This document shows, piece by piece, positions 1-9,637 of a DNA stretch of 64,000 bases (within the stretch, counting starts at the first letter, position 1; every line of letters begins with the position of its first letter). Source of the DNA: Acidobacteria bacterium Ga0074141 (GTDB taxonomy: Bacteria > Acidobacteriota > Blastocatellia > Pyrinomonadales > Pyrinomonadaceae); contig LNDP01000014.1 in the NCBI GenBank assembly GCA_001464665.1, positions 310,001 to 374,000 of the forward strand, read 5' to 3'. The notes under the pieces were generated by a model. That model did no database searches, was not told where the DNA came from, and saw only the letters and a list, made by a program, of their open reading frames with translations. A program made the position numbers and the translations under genes.

Positions 1-382
1 CGACGACGAAGACCGAACGGACGGTGAAAGTGTCGCTCGCGTTCGGGTGGATCATGTCGTAAAGATCGGACACTTTCCGGTCGCTATCGGCGATCATCGG
101 AAAGTTGACGGCCGTCCCTTGCGTTTCCTCGATGTCCTTTTCCCAATCGATGTGCGAATCAAGCGGATCGACGCTGAGGCCGATGACCTTGACGTCGCGC
201 TTGTCGAACTCGGGCTTCAACTTTGCCGCCATTCCGAGTTCGGTCGTGCATACCGGCGTGTAGTCCTTCGGGTGCGAAAAAAGAACGCCCCAGCTATCGC
301 CGAGCCATTCGTGAAAATTGATCTCGCCCTGTGTTGTTTGGGCCGTAAAATTTGGTGCTTCATCTCCGAGACGTATGCTCAT
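1..382 (-). CDS. 1-Cys-type peroxiredoxin, 3' end cut off by window edge
   Basis: Thiol peroxidase that reduces hydrogen peroxide and organic hydroperoxides. The first 127 residues are visible, starting at ATG 382 after a GGAGG-like site (GTGGAGG). The AhpC/TSA fold begins with R-L-G-D-x-A-P-N-F and carries the peroxidatic cysteine in TPVCTTE (Cys45). The PVCTTE form, together with the S-V-D-P-x-x-S-H-x-x-W segment, is typical of the Prx6/1-Cys group rather than AhpC (VCPTE). The C-terminal dimerisation region lies outside the window. The gene is monocistronic as far as can be seen, ending its upstream side 65 nt from the CNNM-family gene, which has the same orientation. Confidence 0.9.
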   Translation of the reverse strand, partial: MSIRLGDEAPNFTAQTTQGEINFHEWLGDSWGVLFSHPKDYTPVCTTELGMAAKLKPEFDKRDVKVIGLSVDPLDSHIDWEKDIEETQGTAVNFPMIADSDRKVSDLYDMIHPNASDTFTVRSVFVV

Positions 383-447
383 ATCGGGTACCTCCACTGG
401 AATTTTCGAGCAGTATATCACACTGCCGAAGTGCGTTGCTCGTTGGG

Positions 448-1767
448 TTATTCGGTCGCGGCGGCTTCGGCATTCTCATCGCCGCCGTCGGGCTTTAGCC
501 GGAGAAGCTGAATGCGTTTGCCGTCGCTGCGGAGAACCTCTACATGCAGGCCGCGAACGACGAGCTGCTCGCCTTTTTTTGGCACGTAGCCCGCTTCTGT
601 TACGACAAGCCCGGCGATAGTGTTGTATTCCTCATCTTCGAGGTCTAGGCCGAGCAGCCGCTCGATCTTGTCGATCTCGGTCGAGCCAACGACGTCCCAG
701 TAGCCGTCCTCGCCCTCGATGATCTCAATGATCTCCTCTTCCTCAATGTCTTCATCCTCGATCTCACCAACTATCTCCTCGATGAGGTCCTCGACCGTTA
801 CGACGCCCGCCACGCCGCCGTATTCATCAATGACAACGGCGATCTGGACGTGATTTTGCTGCATCGCCTTGAGAAGGTCTGAAGCCGGTTTCGTTTCCGG
901 CACGAAGAACGCCGGCCGGAGCATGTCCTTGATGGGGAGCATTTCGTTCCCATTTGCCCAGGCCTGGAGAAGGTCGCGGACGTAAAGCACACCCTCAATG
1001 TTCTCGATGCTTCCGCTGTAAACAAGAATGCGGGAATACTTGTGCTCGATTATCAGGTCGCGGGCATCGCGGACGGTGGCCTCGATCGAGATAGCGACGA
1101 TCTCGGTTCGCGGCGTCATAACGTCGCCGGCGACCGTGTCGCTGAAGCCGACCATCGATTCAATAAGCTCGCGGTCGCGTTCCTCGATTATGCCCTCGGC
1201 CTCGCCGACCTCGATAAGTGCCTGAAGGTCGTCTGCGGCGTCGTCTTCCGCCTCTTCGATGCTTTCGGGCGTCGAGGTTGCATCCAAGCGGACGGCCTCG
1301 TTTCCGGTGCCGAGAAATCGCGAGAACGGTGCGATCGTCCAGCTCCATGCCGTATAAAGCGGCCGGACCGCCGGAAGCAAAGCCATCAGCCGCTTTTCAG
1401 GATCGGAGCGAACGATCATTTTCGGGATCAATTGCCGGAATAGGATCGTCGCAGTAAGTGCGATGGCGAGCGAATAAAGGGCAACCTCCTGCGGCGTCGA
1501 AAGCCATTCGATCGCAGAGACTGTCACGAGTACGGCGAAGGTGATAAGCAGAATATGGATCGTCAGCGAAAGGGCAAAGCGAAACCCGGAGCGGTCGATG
1601 AGAATCTGCCTGAGAAAAACGGCACGCGCAGGCGAATCGGAATCTTCAACATCGCTCGCAAGCCGACGGAGCGAAATGTCCGAAAGTTGGGAAAATGCCA
1701 TGTCCACCGTCGCCAGAAACGCCAGCAAAATAAGGATCAAGGCACTAAGTGCTATCTCTGCTTCCAT
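448..1767 (-). CDS. CNNM/CorC (HlyC-type) membrane protein with CBS pair
   Basis: Probable inner-membrane divalent-cation (Mg/Co) transport or homeostasis protein of the DUF21-CBS-CorC_HlyC family. The N-terminal DUF21 part has hydrophobic segments at about residues 5-25, 65-88 and 94-112. The hallmark V-M-T-P-R motif starts the first CBS domain at residue 216, the second CBS domain covers about 280-335 with D-E-Y-G-G and E-D-L-I-E-E-I-V-G-E, and a very acidic linker leads to the CorC_HlyC domain (about 355-428). At 439 aa the length is normal for the family. Often called 'hemolysin family protein'; a haemolytic role is not implied. Confidence 0.93.
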   Translation of the reverse strand: MEAEIALSALILILLAFLATVDMAFSQLSDISLRRLASDVEDSDSPARAVFLRQILIDRSGFRFALSLTIHILLITFAVLVTVSAIEWLSTPQEVALYSLAIALTATILFRQLIPKMIVRSDPEKRLMALLPAVRPLYTAWSWTIAPFSRFLGTGNEAVRLDATSTPESIEEAEDDAADDLQALIEVGEAEGIIEERDRELIESMVGFSDTVAGDVMTPRTEIVAISIEATVRDARDLIIEHKYSRILVYSGSIENIEGVLYVRDLLQAWANGNEMLPIKDMLRPAFFVPETKPASDLLKAMQQNHVQIAVVIDEYGGVAGVVTVEDLIEEIVGEIEDEDIEEEEIIEIIEGEDGYWDVVGSTEIDKIERLLGLDLEDEEYNTIAGLVVTEAGYVPKKGEQLVVRGLHVEVLRSDGKRIQLLRLKPDGGDENAEAAATE

Positions 1768-1809
1768 ATAATGGATATTGGGAATAGTAAGCTCTAGCTT
1801 GGTAAGAAA

Positions 1810-3339
1810 TCAAACGCCATTCGTGCGATGCTCGGTATTCTTCCATTTGTGGCCGCTCTTCGCAAGCAGATCGTCGGCTTCCTTTGGCCCCCAACTGCCT
1901 GAGCTATAGTTAGGAAAGTTGCGAGGTGGGACGGCGGCCCAAACGTCCAGGATCGGCGAGACGATGGCCCAACTTGCCTCGACCATATCAGCACGCTGAA
2001 AAAGCGTCGCATCGCCGATCATGCAATCGAAAAGCAGCCGCTCGTAACCGGTCGACATCTGTTCGCCGAAGTGGTCAACGTAGTTAAAGTCCATATCAAC
2101 GGCGCCCATCTTGACGATCGGACCGGGGATCTTTGCACCGAAGTGGAGCGTGATGCCTTCGTCGGGTTGAATGTGTATCTCGATGCGATTGGTCGTCAGC
2201 CGCTCGACGGGCGTATCGCGAAAAAGCATGAATGGTGCCTTTTTGAACTGCACGACGATGCTCGAGTGCCGTGTCGCCAGCCGCTTGCCGGTGCGGATAT
2301 AGAAAGGCACGTCGGCCCAACGCCAGTTATCGATCGAGAGCTTTAAGGCTGCAAACGTTTCGGTTGCCGACTCGGGCGAGACGCTTTCTTCGCTCCGATA
2401 TGCCGGCACACGCTTGCCGTCGATATCCCCTTCACCGTATTGCCCGCGGACGGCACAGCTCAAGGCTTCTTCGGGCGTGAAGCACTTGATCGCCTGCAGG
2501 ATCTTTGCCTGCTCGTCGCGGACCGAGTCAGCGTCGAAGGAGACGGGCGGCTCCATTCCGGTCAGCGTCACAAGCTGAAAGATGTGGTTCGGGATCATGT
2601 CCCGCAGGGCTCCTGCTTTTTCATAGTAGCCGCCGCGGCCCTCGACGCCGAGCTTTTCGGCGACAGTTATCTGGATGTTATCGACGTAATTTCGGTTCCA
2701 GATGGGCTCGAAAATGCTGTTGCCGAAGCGAAAAACGAGCAGGTTCTGGACCGTTTCTTTTCCGAGATAATGGTCGATGCGATAGATCTGCCGCTCATCG
2801 AGCATCTTCAGCAGTTCGGCGTTCAAGGCCTTTGCTGACTCGAGATCATGACCGAAGGGCTTCTCAAAGATGAACCGCCGCCAGTTGCCGTTCGTCTCTT
2901 TCCCAAGGCCGTTATCGACGATCTTGCGGGCGACGCTGGCAAAAAGGCCGGGCGGGATCGCCATGTAATAGAAGAAATTCTCGGGGATCTTGTGTTCCGC
3001 GCAAACCTTTGCTGCGAGGTTCTTTATGTCACCGAATAGCTGTTTGTCATCATCGAAATCGCCGCCGGTGTAGTAGGTTCGCGCTTCGAACCACTTGAGC
3101 AGATCGTCATCGGCGCCATTCGGGGCGAATTCGCGGAGGTCTTCCAATATTTGCTCGCGGAAGTCCTCGCTCGTCAGTTCTTGTCGTCCGATGCCGATGA
3201 TGGCAAAGCTATCCGGGATGTGGCCATCTTTTGCGAGGTTGTAGATCGCAGGGAATAACTTGCGTTTCGTCAGGTCGCCGGTCGAGCCGAAGATCATCAT
3301 TACGCACGGCTCCGCTTGTCGTCTATCTGTCTGCATCAT
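1810..3339 (-). CDS. zwf: Glucose-6-phosphate 1-dehydrogenase
   Basis: First enzyme of the oxidative pentose phosphate pathway, converting glucose 6-phosphate to 6-phosphogluconolactone and making NADPH in the cytosol. The NADP-binding motif [10 protein letters not shown] is at residues 18-27, E-K-P-F-G-H-D at 159-165 and the substrate-binding/catalytic R-I-D-H-Y-L-G-K-E at 187-195. Length 509 aa is standard. It is divergent from the cation antiporter gene across a 120-nt intergenic space; no pgl or gnd gene is adjacent. An alternative start lies a codon inside (M-M-Q-T). Confidence 0.97.
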   Translation of the reverse strand: MMQTDRRQAEPCVMMIFGSTGDLTKRKLFPAIYNLAKDGHIPDSFAIIGIGRQELTSEDFREQILEDLREFAPNGADDDLLKWFEARTYYTGGDFDDDKQLFGDIKNLAAKVCAEHKIPENFFYYMAIPPGLFASVARKIVDNGLGKETNGNWRRFIFEKPFGHDLESAKALNAELLKMLDERQIYRIDHYLGKETVQNLLVFRFGNSIFEPIWNRNYVDNIQITVAEKLGVEGRGGYYEKAGALRDMIPNHIFQLVTLTGMEPPVSFDADSVRDEQAKILQAIKCFTPEEALSCAVRGQYGEGDIDGKRVPAYRSEESVSPESATETFAALKLSIDNWRWADVPFYIRTGKRLATRHSSIVVQFKKAPFMLFRDTPVERLTTNRIEIHIQPDEGITLHFGAKIPGPIVKMGAVDMDFNYVDHFGEQMSTGYERLLFDCMIGDATLFQRADMVEASWAIVSPILDVWAAVPPRNFPNYSSGSWGPKEADDLLAKSGHKWKNTEHRTNGV

Positions 3340-3459
3340 CGATATTTAACCACATTTGCTGCCGAGTTTGTTTGGGCACTGCCGATACGAACAATATTTT
3401 ACAACGTAGGGTAACGGATGTGACCAAATTGCGATTCTCCTGTAATATTTGAGCAATCT

Positions 3460-5496
3460 ATGCATACGCCCGAGCTTTTCAGGGATTTCTTGGTGATCAT
3501 TCTCGCCTCGCTGCCGGTGGCATATTTGTGTCTTCGGCTAAAGCTTCCGCTGCTAGTCGGGCTGATGCTTACGGGCATTGCTATCGGCCCTTACGGCCTC
3601 GGCTTTATAAGTGATCTTGAAGGTATCGAGATACTTGCCGAGATCGGCGTGATGCTTTTGCTATTCACGATCGGGCTTGAATTCTCGATCAGAAAGCTGC
3701 GCGAAATGAAGACGCTCGTGCTGGTCGGCGGCGGACTTCAGGTCGGGATAACTGTTGTGGTTACGGCATTTATCGCGTCATCGTTTGGTCGAGAGGTGAC
3801 GCAGGCGATCTTTTTCGGCTTTCTGATCGCGCTTTCGAGCACGGCGATCGTGCTAAAGAGTTATGTTGACCGGCAGGAGGTCGATTCTCCGCATGGGCGT
3901 GCCGCCATCGGCATACTGCTCTTTCAGGACATCTGCGTTGTCCTGATGCTGCTGCTCATTCCGATCCTCGGCGGCAAGGACGTCGTCACGCTTACGGCGA
4001 TACTTTTGAAACTCGGCACCTCACTTGGCTCGCTGATAGTTATAGTGCTGCTGGCGTGGCTACTGATACCTCCATTCCTGAAACAGGTCGTCCGAATGCG
4101 GAGCACCGAGGTCTTCCTACTTACGATCGTTTTGCTCTGTCTCGGGCTTTCCTGGATCACGTTTCAATTCGGGCTTTCGCTCGCGCTCGGCGCGTTCATC
4201 GCCGGCGTCGTGCTCGCCGATACTGACTTCAGCCAGCAAGCGACAACGGAGATACTACCTTTTCGCGATGTCTTCAACAGCCTGTTTTTCGTTTCGATGG
4301 GAATGCTGCTCTCGTTGGCTGCGTTCGTTGAGAATATCGGAAGCGTCGCGCTGCTTGTTGCGGGACTCGTGGTCGGTAAGGCTTTGATCATCTGGGGTAT
4401 CGTAAAGCTGCTCGGGAATCCGCAGCGGGTCGCCGTTACCGTAGCGGTCGGATTGGCCCAGGTCGGAGAATTCTCATTTGTTTTGGCAAAATCGGGTCGT
4501 GCGCAGGGCCTGATGCCTGATACTGATTACCAGATCTTTCTCGCCGCTTCGATCATTACGATGATCGCCACGCCATTTATGATCTCTTACGCTCCGCAGA
4601 TCGGGAGTTTTGTCCAGGGCATCTTAAAGGACGGCCGCGTTGGCGGAATCGAGAATGCCGAGGATGACGAGGCTCACGTCACGTCAAGCGGCGGGCTAAA
4701 GGATCACGTCATTATCATCGGCTACGGGCTAAATGGCAGAAATCTCTCGCGTGTGCTGCGTTCGGTCGGTGTGCATTACACGGTGCTCGAACTCAATGCG
4801 GAGGCGGTGAAAGCTGCTAAGGAGCTTGGCGAGAAGATAAATTTTGGCGATGCGACGCGTGCCGAGGTATTAAAGCACGCCGAGATCGAACATGCCTCAG
4901 CGATGGTGCTTGCAATGTCCGACCCGCATGCCGCTCGGCGATCGGTGAAGCTGGCGAGGCACCTTAATGAGAACATTTACATCATCGTCCGGACGCGTTA
5001 CGTCTCAGAGATCTCGGAACTTTACGGCCTCGGTGCGAACGAGGTCATACCGGAAGAATTCGAAACAAGCATTGAGATCTTTTCTCGGGTGCTGCACCGC
5101 TACGGCTTTGCAAGGAATGTGATCGAGAATCAGATCGAGCTCATACGGCGGCAGGGCTATGAGATGCTGAGAAGCGCGAAGATGCCCGCCGAGCGGTCAG
5201 ATGCAGTCGGCGTGGCGCTTGATGCCGCCTCGACTGAAAGTATTCGAGTTGACGAGAGATCGCCGACCATAGGGAAAACGCTTGGGGAGCTCGACCTTCG
5301 CGGCAAGACCGGTGCCACGATCATCGCCGTTCAGCACGAAGGCGAGACGAAGATAAGCCCCGGAGCCGATTACAAACTCTGCCGTAATGATGCGGTGGTA
5401 CTCCTCGGTACACGCGAAGACCTCGACAAGGCGGTGCAGCTTATCAACCCGCAGGATAACGCGGCCGAGCAGACGATCGGTGGATTTAACGCATGA
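3460..5496 (+). CDS. CPA2 monovalent cation:proton antiporter with TrkA-N and TrkA-C domains
   Basis: KefB/YbaL-type antiporter, probably K+/H+ exchange. About twelve hydrophobic segments fill residues 8-385, with the CPA2-type G-x-E-F-S motif (about residue 76). A Rossmann RCK (TrkA-N) domain starts near residue 415 with I-I-I-G-Y-G-L-N-G-R and continues through the D-A-T-R and V-R-T-R-Y segments to about 530; a TrkA-C domain follows at about 590-665. This arrangement suggests gating by a bound nucleotide or dinucleotide. Length 678 aa is usual. No glutathione-system partner (KefF/KefG) is adjacent, so the regulatory ligand is unknown. Confidence 0.92.
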   Translation: MHTPELFRDFLVIILASLPVAYLCLRLKLPLLVGLMLTGIAIGPYGLGFISDLEGIEILAEIGVMLLLFTIGLEFSIRKLREMKTLVLVGGGLQVGITVVVTAFIASSFGREVTQAIFFGFLIALSSTAIVLKSYVDRQEVDSPHGRAAIGILLFQDICVVLMLLLIPILGGKDVVTLTAILLKLGTSLGSLIVIVLLAWLLIPPFLKQVVRMRSTEVFLLTIVLLCLGLSWITFQFGLSLALGAFIAGVVLADTDFSQQATTEILPFRDVFNSLFFVSMGMLLSLAAFVENIGSVALLVAGLVVGKALIIWGIVKLLGNPQRVAVTVAVGLAQVGEFSFVLAKSGRAQGLMPDTDYQIFLAASIITMIATPFMISYAPQIGSFVQGILKDGRVGGIENAEDDEAHVTSSGGLKDHVIIIGYGLNGRNLSRVLRSVGVHYTVLELNAEAVKAAKELGEKINFGDATRAEVLKHAEIEHASAMVLAMSDPHAARRSVKLARHLNENIYIIVRTRYVSEISELYGLGANEVIPEEFETSIEIFSRVLHRYGFARNVIENQIELIRRQGYEMLRSAKMPAERSDAVGVALDAASTESIRVDERSPTIGKTLGELDLRGKTGATIIAVQHEGETKISPGADYKLCRNDAVVLLGTREDLDKAVQLINPQDNAAEQTIGGFNA

Positions 5497-5587
5497 ACGA
5501 CATAGCGTTAAGCGTGTTCGTCTTGAATCTACGGTGCGGGTCAGGCGCAAAATCGGCCGTTCTATACGTCATATAGAGGGACGTTTT

Positions 5588-6310
5588 ATGAAATTTATTC
5601 TTCTAATTCTATTGTTGGTGCCGTTCGCGAATGGGCAAACGCGGACGTTTGAGTGGACGGACGAGATGTGCTCGTTCAAAGGAACATACAAAGCGGGAAA
5701 GTTTACTGAGGTGCAGCTTCGGAACACCGCTAAGTTCATTCAGCCCGGTGAGCTTTCTATGGGTTCGACCGGCGCGACCGTTTGGAACTTCAGCGATATC
5801 GCCAAGCTTGATATCGAAGACCTTGACCGGAGATACAACGCACTCCGCACGGAGCTTGAGAACCTTGATATCGTCGATACGCCTTATTGGCAGTCGGCTC
5901 GGGCGGCCCGGCTGAAAGAGATCGAGCAGGTCTATCGGCTTTCGCGACTGACGATGCGGGCTTACTCGCAGCCTGAGGTGCTGCGAGATCACGATCGGGC
6001 CGAAGCGTGCAAGACCAAATTTGCCGAGCCGATAATCGCCGGCGGCGACAAGCTACTGGCGGCGTGGCGTGTGGTAAACCTCGATTCGCAGTCGAAGAAC
6101 TCCGATCCGGCACGCCTACAGCGGCGGTTCGACGAGGAAATGCGTTCGCCGAAAAAGTTCGAATTTGCACTGGTCGAGACGATGGCCTTCGGCTGGTGGA
6201 ACTGTGCGAACGCCGAGATCGAGTATGACGCAAGGTTTTCGACCGGCGAATACGGCGGGGAATTTCGCAAGCTCTTTACGCGGGTCACCGAAGAATGTGA
6301 CGAGCCCTAG
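5588..6310 (+). CDS. Secreted protein of unknown function
   Basis: 240 aa from ATG 5588. A signal peptide (K-F then a run of I/L residues, cleavage probably after A-N-G-Q near residue 19) points to export. The mature part is charged and mostly alpha-helical, with three cysteines widely spaced (near the start, middle and end), and no motif I recognise. The reading frame is open upstream of this start, but the signal peptide fixes it. The gene follows the antiporter by 91 nt on the same strand and could be co-transcribed. Its stop shares the CTAG palindrome with the stop of uvrC on the opposite strand, so the two genes overlap tail to tail. Confidence 0.75.
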   Translation: MKFILLILLLVPFANGQTRTFEWTDEMCSFKGTYKAGKFTEVQLRNTAKFIQPGELSMGSTGATVWNFSDIAKLDIEDLDRRYNALRTELENLDIVDTPYWQSARAARLKEIEQVYRLSRLTMRAYSQPEVLRDHDRAEACKTKFAEPIIAGGDKLLAAWRVVNLDSQSKNSDPARLQRRFDEEMRSPKKFEFALVETMAFGWWNCANAEIEYDARFSTGEYGGEFRKLFTRVTEECDEP

Positions 6311-8157
6311 TCGCTTGGCGGGTTTTTGACGAGGCTGCGTTGCCGGTCGAAATGTTCGACGACCGAGCTCGCAGCCTTTTCTCCTAGAAAGGGCCGAAGT
6401 TCTTCGAGCGATGCCTTGGCGATACGCTCGATCGAGCCGAAGTTTTTGAGCAGCCGCATTTTACGCTTCTCGCCAATGCCGGGAATTGCGGAAAGCTCGG
6501 ACGTGAAATCGCGCTTCTCGCGCCGCTTACGGTGAAACTCGATCGCCGTTTTGTGCGTCTCCTCGCGGATCTGCAAGATCAACCGGAAGGCGAGCGAATT
6601 GCGGTCGAAAGGTATTGGGCGGTCCTCGCGGCCATGGATGAGCAGGTGCGAGATCTCGTTGTGCCGCTTCGGCGGTTTGACCAAGCCAACGAGCATTATC
6701 TGCTCTAGGTCGAGTTCGCGCATCGCGGCGGCGGCCGCACCGAGTTGGCCTTTGCCGCCGTCGATAAAAACGAGTTCGGGCAGCCGCCCGCCTTCTTCCA
6801 TCATCCGCCGATACCGCCGAAGCACGGCCTCGTGCATCGAAGCGACGTCATTGCTTCCTTCAACCGTCTTGATGATAAACCGGCGATAAAGCGAGCGTGC
6901 GGGCTTGCCGTTCTCGAAGACCGCAATGCCGGCAACGTTCTCTGCTCCCGAAATGTTCGAGATATCAAATGACTCGATCCGTTCGGGAAAATATGAAAGC
7001 TCGAGTATCTCCTGCAGCTCGCCGAGCACTTTCTCGGAATCGGGTTTGAGAACGCGGAAACGCTGCTCAAAGGCGATCTGTGCGTTCTTCTCAACGAGGG
7101 TGATCAGATCTTTCTTGCGGCCGCGTTTGGGGTCGAGGATCTTTACGCGACGGCCGCGGCGTTCGGTTAGGAGCTGTTCCAGCGGCCCGCGGTCCTCAAA
7201 GTCTTGCGGAACGTGGATCTCTAGCGGAACAAAATCGGTTGAATAGTATTGCAGCAAAACGTCGCCGAGAAACTCCGAAGCATCGAAGGAGTCGTCCTCC
7301 GGCAGGTCCTCCCAAAAGAACTCGCGGCGGCCGACGATACGCCCTTCGCGCATAGTGAAAAGCTGCAGAGCGAGGCGCGGACCCTCGCGATAGAAGCCGA
7401 AGATGTCGATGTCTGTCTCGGCCGTTATCGCCATCTTTTGTTGATCGGCGAGCTGGAGAACGGTGCGGTGCAGGTCGCGAAACTTTGCCGCGAGTTCATA
7501 CTTGTCTTCCTCAGCAAACCGCCACATTCGCTGTTCGAGTTGCTCGGCGAGTTCCTTATTCTTCCCCTCGAGCAGCAGCTTCACATCACGCGCCGCTTCT
7601 TCGTATTCCTTCTGCGTGCACAGCCCCTTGACGCACGGCCCAAGACATCGCTTGAGGTGATATTCAAGGCAGGGACGCGGCAGGCGGCCATCGATCTCGA
7701 TATCACAGGTGCGGAGCTGAAACGTCCGGTTGATGAGGTTAAGTGTCTTTCTTGCAAGGGTTACGGGAAGAAAGGGTCCGTAGTAACTGCCGCCGTCCTT
7801 GACCACGCGGCGTGTCAACACGACCTTCGGGAACGGCTCATTCGTCAGCTTCAGATGCGGATACTGCTTGTCATCTTTAAGCATCACGTTGAACCGCGGC
7901 TTGTGCTTCTTGATCAGGTTCGACTCAAGAACGAGCGCCTCGACCTCGCTATCGACGACGATGAACTCGAAGTCGGCGATCTGCCGGACGAGCTGCTGCG
8001 TCTTCCAATCGAGGTTGCGGCTTGCTTGAAAATACGAACGAACGCGGTTGCGAAGGTTCTTTGCCTTGCCGACGTAAAGGATCTTGCCGGCAGAGCTTTT
8101 GTGGATATAGATCCCGGCGGCCGTGGGCAGATTCTTAAGTTTTTCGTCGAGCGTCAC
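6307..8157 (-). CDS. uvrC: Excinuclease ABC subunit C
   Basis: Dual-incision nuclease of nucleotide excision repair, acting with UvrA and UvrB on damaged DNA. In order: GIY-YIG nuclease (residues about 10-95, with G-I-Y-I-H and L-Y-V-G-K-A-K-N-L-R), the small UVR helical hairpin that binds UvrB (about 200-240), the RNase-H-like 5' incision domain (with E-S-F-D-I-S-N-I-S-G and F-I-D-G-G-K-G-Q) and a C-terminal helix-hairpin-helix pair around I-P-G-I-G-E-K-R-K. At 616 aa it is full length. It lies 43 nt downstream of the glycosyltransferase gene on the same strand and may receive read-through. Confidence 0.97.
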   Translation of the reverse strand: MTLDEKLKNLPTAAGIYIHKSSAGKILYVGKAKNLRNRVRSYFQASRNLDWKTQQLVRQIADFEFIVVDSEVEALVLESNLIKKHKPRFNVMLKDDKQYPHLKLTNEPFPKVVLTRRVVKDGGSYYGPFLPVTLARKTLNLINRTFQLRTCDIEIDGRLPRPCLEYHLKRCLGPCVKGLCTQKEYEEAARDVKLLLEGKNKELAEQLEQRMWRFAEEDKYELAAKFRDLHRTVLQLADQQKMAITAETDIDIFGFYREGPRLALQLFTMREGRIVGRREFFWEDLPEDDSFDASEFLGDVLLQYYSTDFVPLEIHVPQDFEDRGPLEQLLTERRGRRVKILDPKRGRKKDLITLVEKNAQIAFEQRFRVLKPDSEKVLGELQEILELSYFPERIESFDISNISGAENVAGIAVFENGKPARSLYRRFIIKTVEGSNDVASMHEAVLRRYRRMMEEGGRLPELVFIDGGKGQLGAAAAAMRELDLEQIMLVGLVKPPKRHNEISHLLIHGREDRPIPFDRNSLAFRLILQIREETHKTAIEFHRKRREKRDFTSELSAIPGIGEKRKMRLLKNFGSIERIAKASLEELRPFLGEKAASSVVEHFDRQRSLVKNPPSD

Positions 8158-8200
8158 TCAAGAATCTTACCGCAGTCGCTAAAGAGTCGGGAAGCAGGGC

Positions 8201-9637
8201 CTATCCGGCGGGCTCATTTTCGGGGTCGGTCCATCCACCGCTTCTGGTCATAACGCCCCAGCTTGACTTTGTCCGTAGCATCCATTTGATCGTCCCTTCA
8301 AGCCGCCATATCGAATTCAACTGCCGGTAGCCGAAGTTTTCAACAACAGCCCCGAGAACGAGCATCAGGAGGTCGCGAGTACTAGGATAAGTACGGAACG
8401 TTAACTCTTCGATGAGGATGCCGCCGACCGAGAGCAAGAAACCGGTTCCGAATGAAAGCATTGTGAATGCAAGCACGGTTTCAGGAGTTGAAAGGCCGAT
8501 CGCGAGGGTCAAGATGAAAAAGACCAGACCGATCACCTCGATGATCGGGCTGATGCCCTCAAGAAAAAGGAGAAATGGGAACGCAAGCCAGCCAACGCCG
8601 CGGCTTCTCGGATGAAAGAGAAGCTTGCGATTCTCCCATAGGCAGTCGAAAAGGCCGCGCTGCCAGCGGACCCGCTGTTTCCTAAGCACTCCGTAGGTCT
8701 CAGGGACCTCCGTCCAGCATACGGGGTCGGCAACGAAATCGATGCGGTACGGTATCCTGTTTAGGCGAAAGTGCCGGTGCAATCTCAAAACCAGGTCCAT
8801 ATCCTCACCGAGCGATGTGTGGCTGTACCCTCCAACACTGATGACCGCTTCTTTGTTGAAGAGGCCGAACGCTCCGGAGATGAGCGGAAGCGAATCGATA
8901 TGATTCCAACCGACTCGGCTTGTCAGGAATGCACGCGAATACTCTAGGACCTGGAACAAAGCGAGCCATGTTTTCGGCAGCCCGACTCTGGTAAGAGTGC
9001 CGCCTGAAACACCGCATCCGTTAAGGATCCGCACGTTGCCGCCAACTCCGACCGTATCCGGGTTGAGCAAGAATGGCTGGACCATCAGCATCAGGCAGTC
9101 GCGATTGAGTATCGTATCGGCATCGAGCGGCATGAAAAGGCCATAGCGGGCTCCATTGATGCCGGCGTTCGAAGCATCGGCCTTACACCCTCCGTTCTCC
9201 TTGTCAATCACGCGCAGCGACGGGTATTTTCTCGATTGATAAACACCACGGACCGGCTTGTGTTCGATCCGTTGGCGAAATGCCGTTGGGATCTCGACGA
9301 GGTCGAACTCCTTCGTCAACACCTCAAGCGTCCGGTCGGTCGAGCCATCATTCACGACTATGATCTCGTACTCGTGGTAGTCAAGCTGAAGCAGCGCATA
9401 AACGGTTGGGATGATGACGACCTCTTCATTGAATGCGGTAACGACCAGCGAAACTGGCGGCTCAAAACCGCTCTGCGGACGCGGAAGCTTGTAGATGGAC
9501 TGACGGCCGACAAATCGCGGGAGGACCGCGAGCGCGATAAGAGTCAACAGCAGGTAAGTGCCATTAAGCAAGATAAAATATGTCAGGAAGAACCACTCGG
9601 TTATCTTGACAAAGTTTGCGGCTTCGGCTTGAAGCAT
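8201..9637 (-). CDS. Processive family 2 glycosyltransferase, membrane-bound
   Basis: GT2 synthase of the BcsA/PgaC/YaiP type that polymerises or transfers sugars at the inner membrane. An N-terminal membrane helix (about 14-40) precedes the GT-A domain, which shows V-N-D-G-S-T-D-R-T, the metal-binding D-A-D-T, the acceptor-base motif G-E-D-M-D-L and the product-binding Q-R-V-R-W (Q-x-x-R-W of processive enzymes). Several membrane helices follow near residues 345-440. Its first codons overlap the end of the HEAT-repeat gene by 37 nt, so it is the last gene of the receiver / YaiO / HEAT / GT2 operon and its product probably works with the YaiO-like outer-membrane barrel. Confidence 0.9.
   Translation of the reverse strand: MLQAEAANFVKITEWFFLTYFILLNGTYLLLTLIALAVLPRFVGRQSIYKLPRPQSGFEPPVSLVVTAFNEEVVIIPTVYALLQLDYHEYEIIVVNDGSTDRTLEVLTKEFDLVEIPTAFRQRIEHKPVRGVYQSRKYPSLRVIDKENGGCKADASNAGINGARYGLFMPLDADTILNRDCLMLMVQPFLLNPDTVGVGGNVRILNGCGVSGGTLTRVGLPKTWLALFQVLEYSRAFLTSRVGWNHIDSLPLISGAFGLFNKEAVISVGGYSHTSLGEDMDLVLRLHRHFRLNRIPYRIDFVADPVCWTEVPETYGVLRKQRVRWQRGLFDCLWENRKLLFHPRSRGVGWLAFPFLLFLEGISPIIEVIGLVFFILTLAIGLSTPETVLAFTMLSFGTGFLLSVGGILIEELTFRTYPSTRDLLMLVLGAVVENFGYRQLNSIWRLEGTIKWMLRTKSSWGVMTRSGGWTDPENEPAG

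Noticed and set aside
448-1767. Haemolysin/virulence reading of the CNNM/CorC protein
   Set aside because: The 'hemolysin' name is historical; domain content indicates ion homeostasis.
7249-8253. Long plus-strand frame opposite uvrC
   Set aside because: Antisense shadow of uvrC; follows its codon structure.
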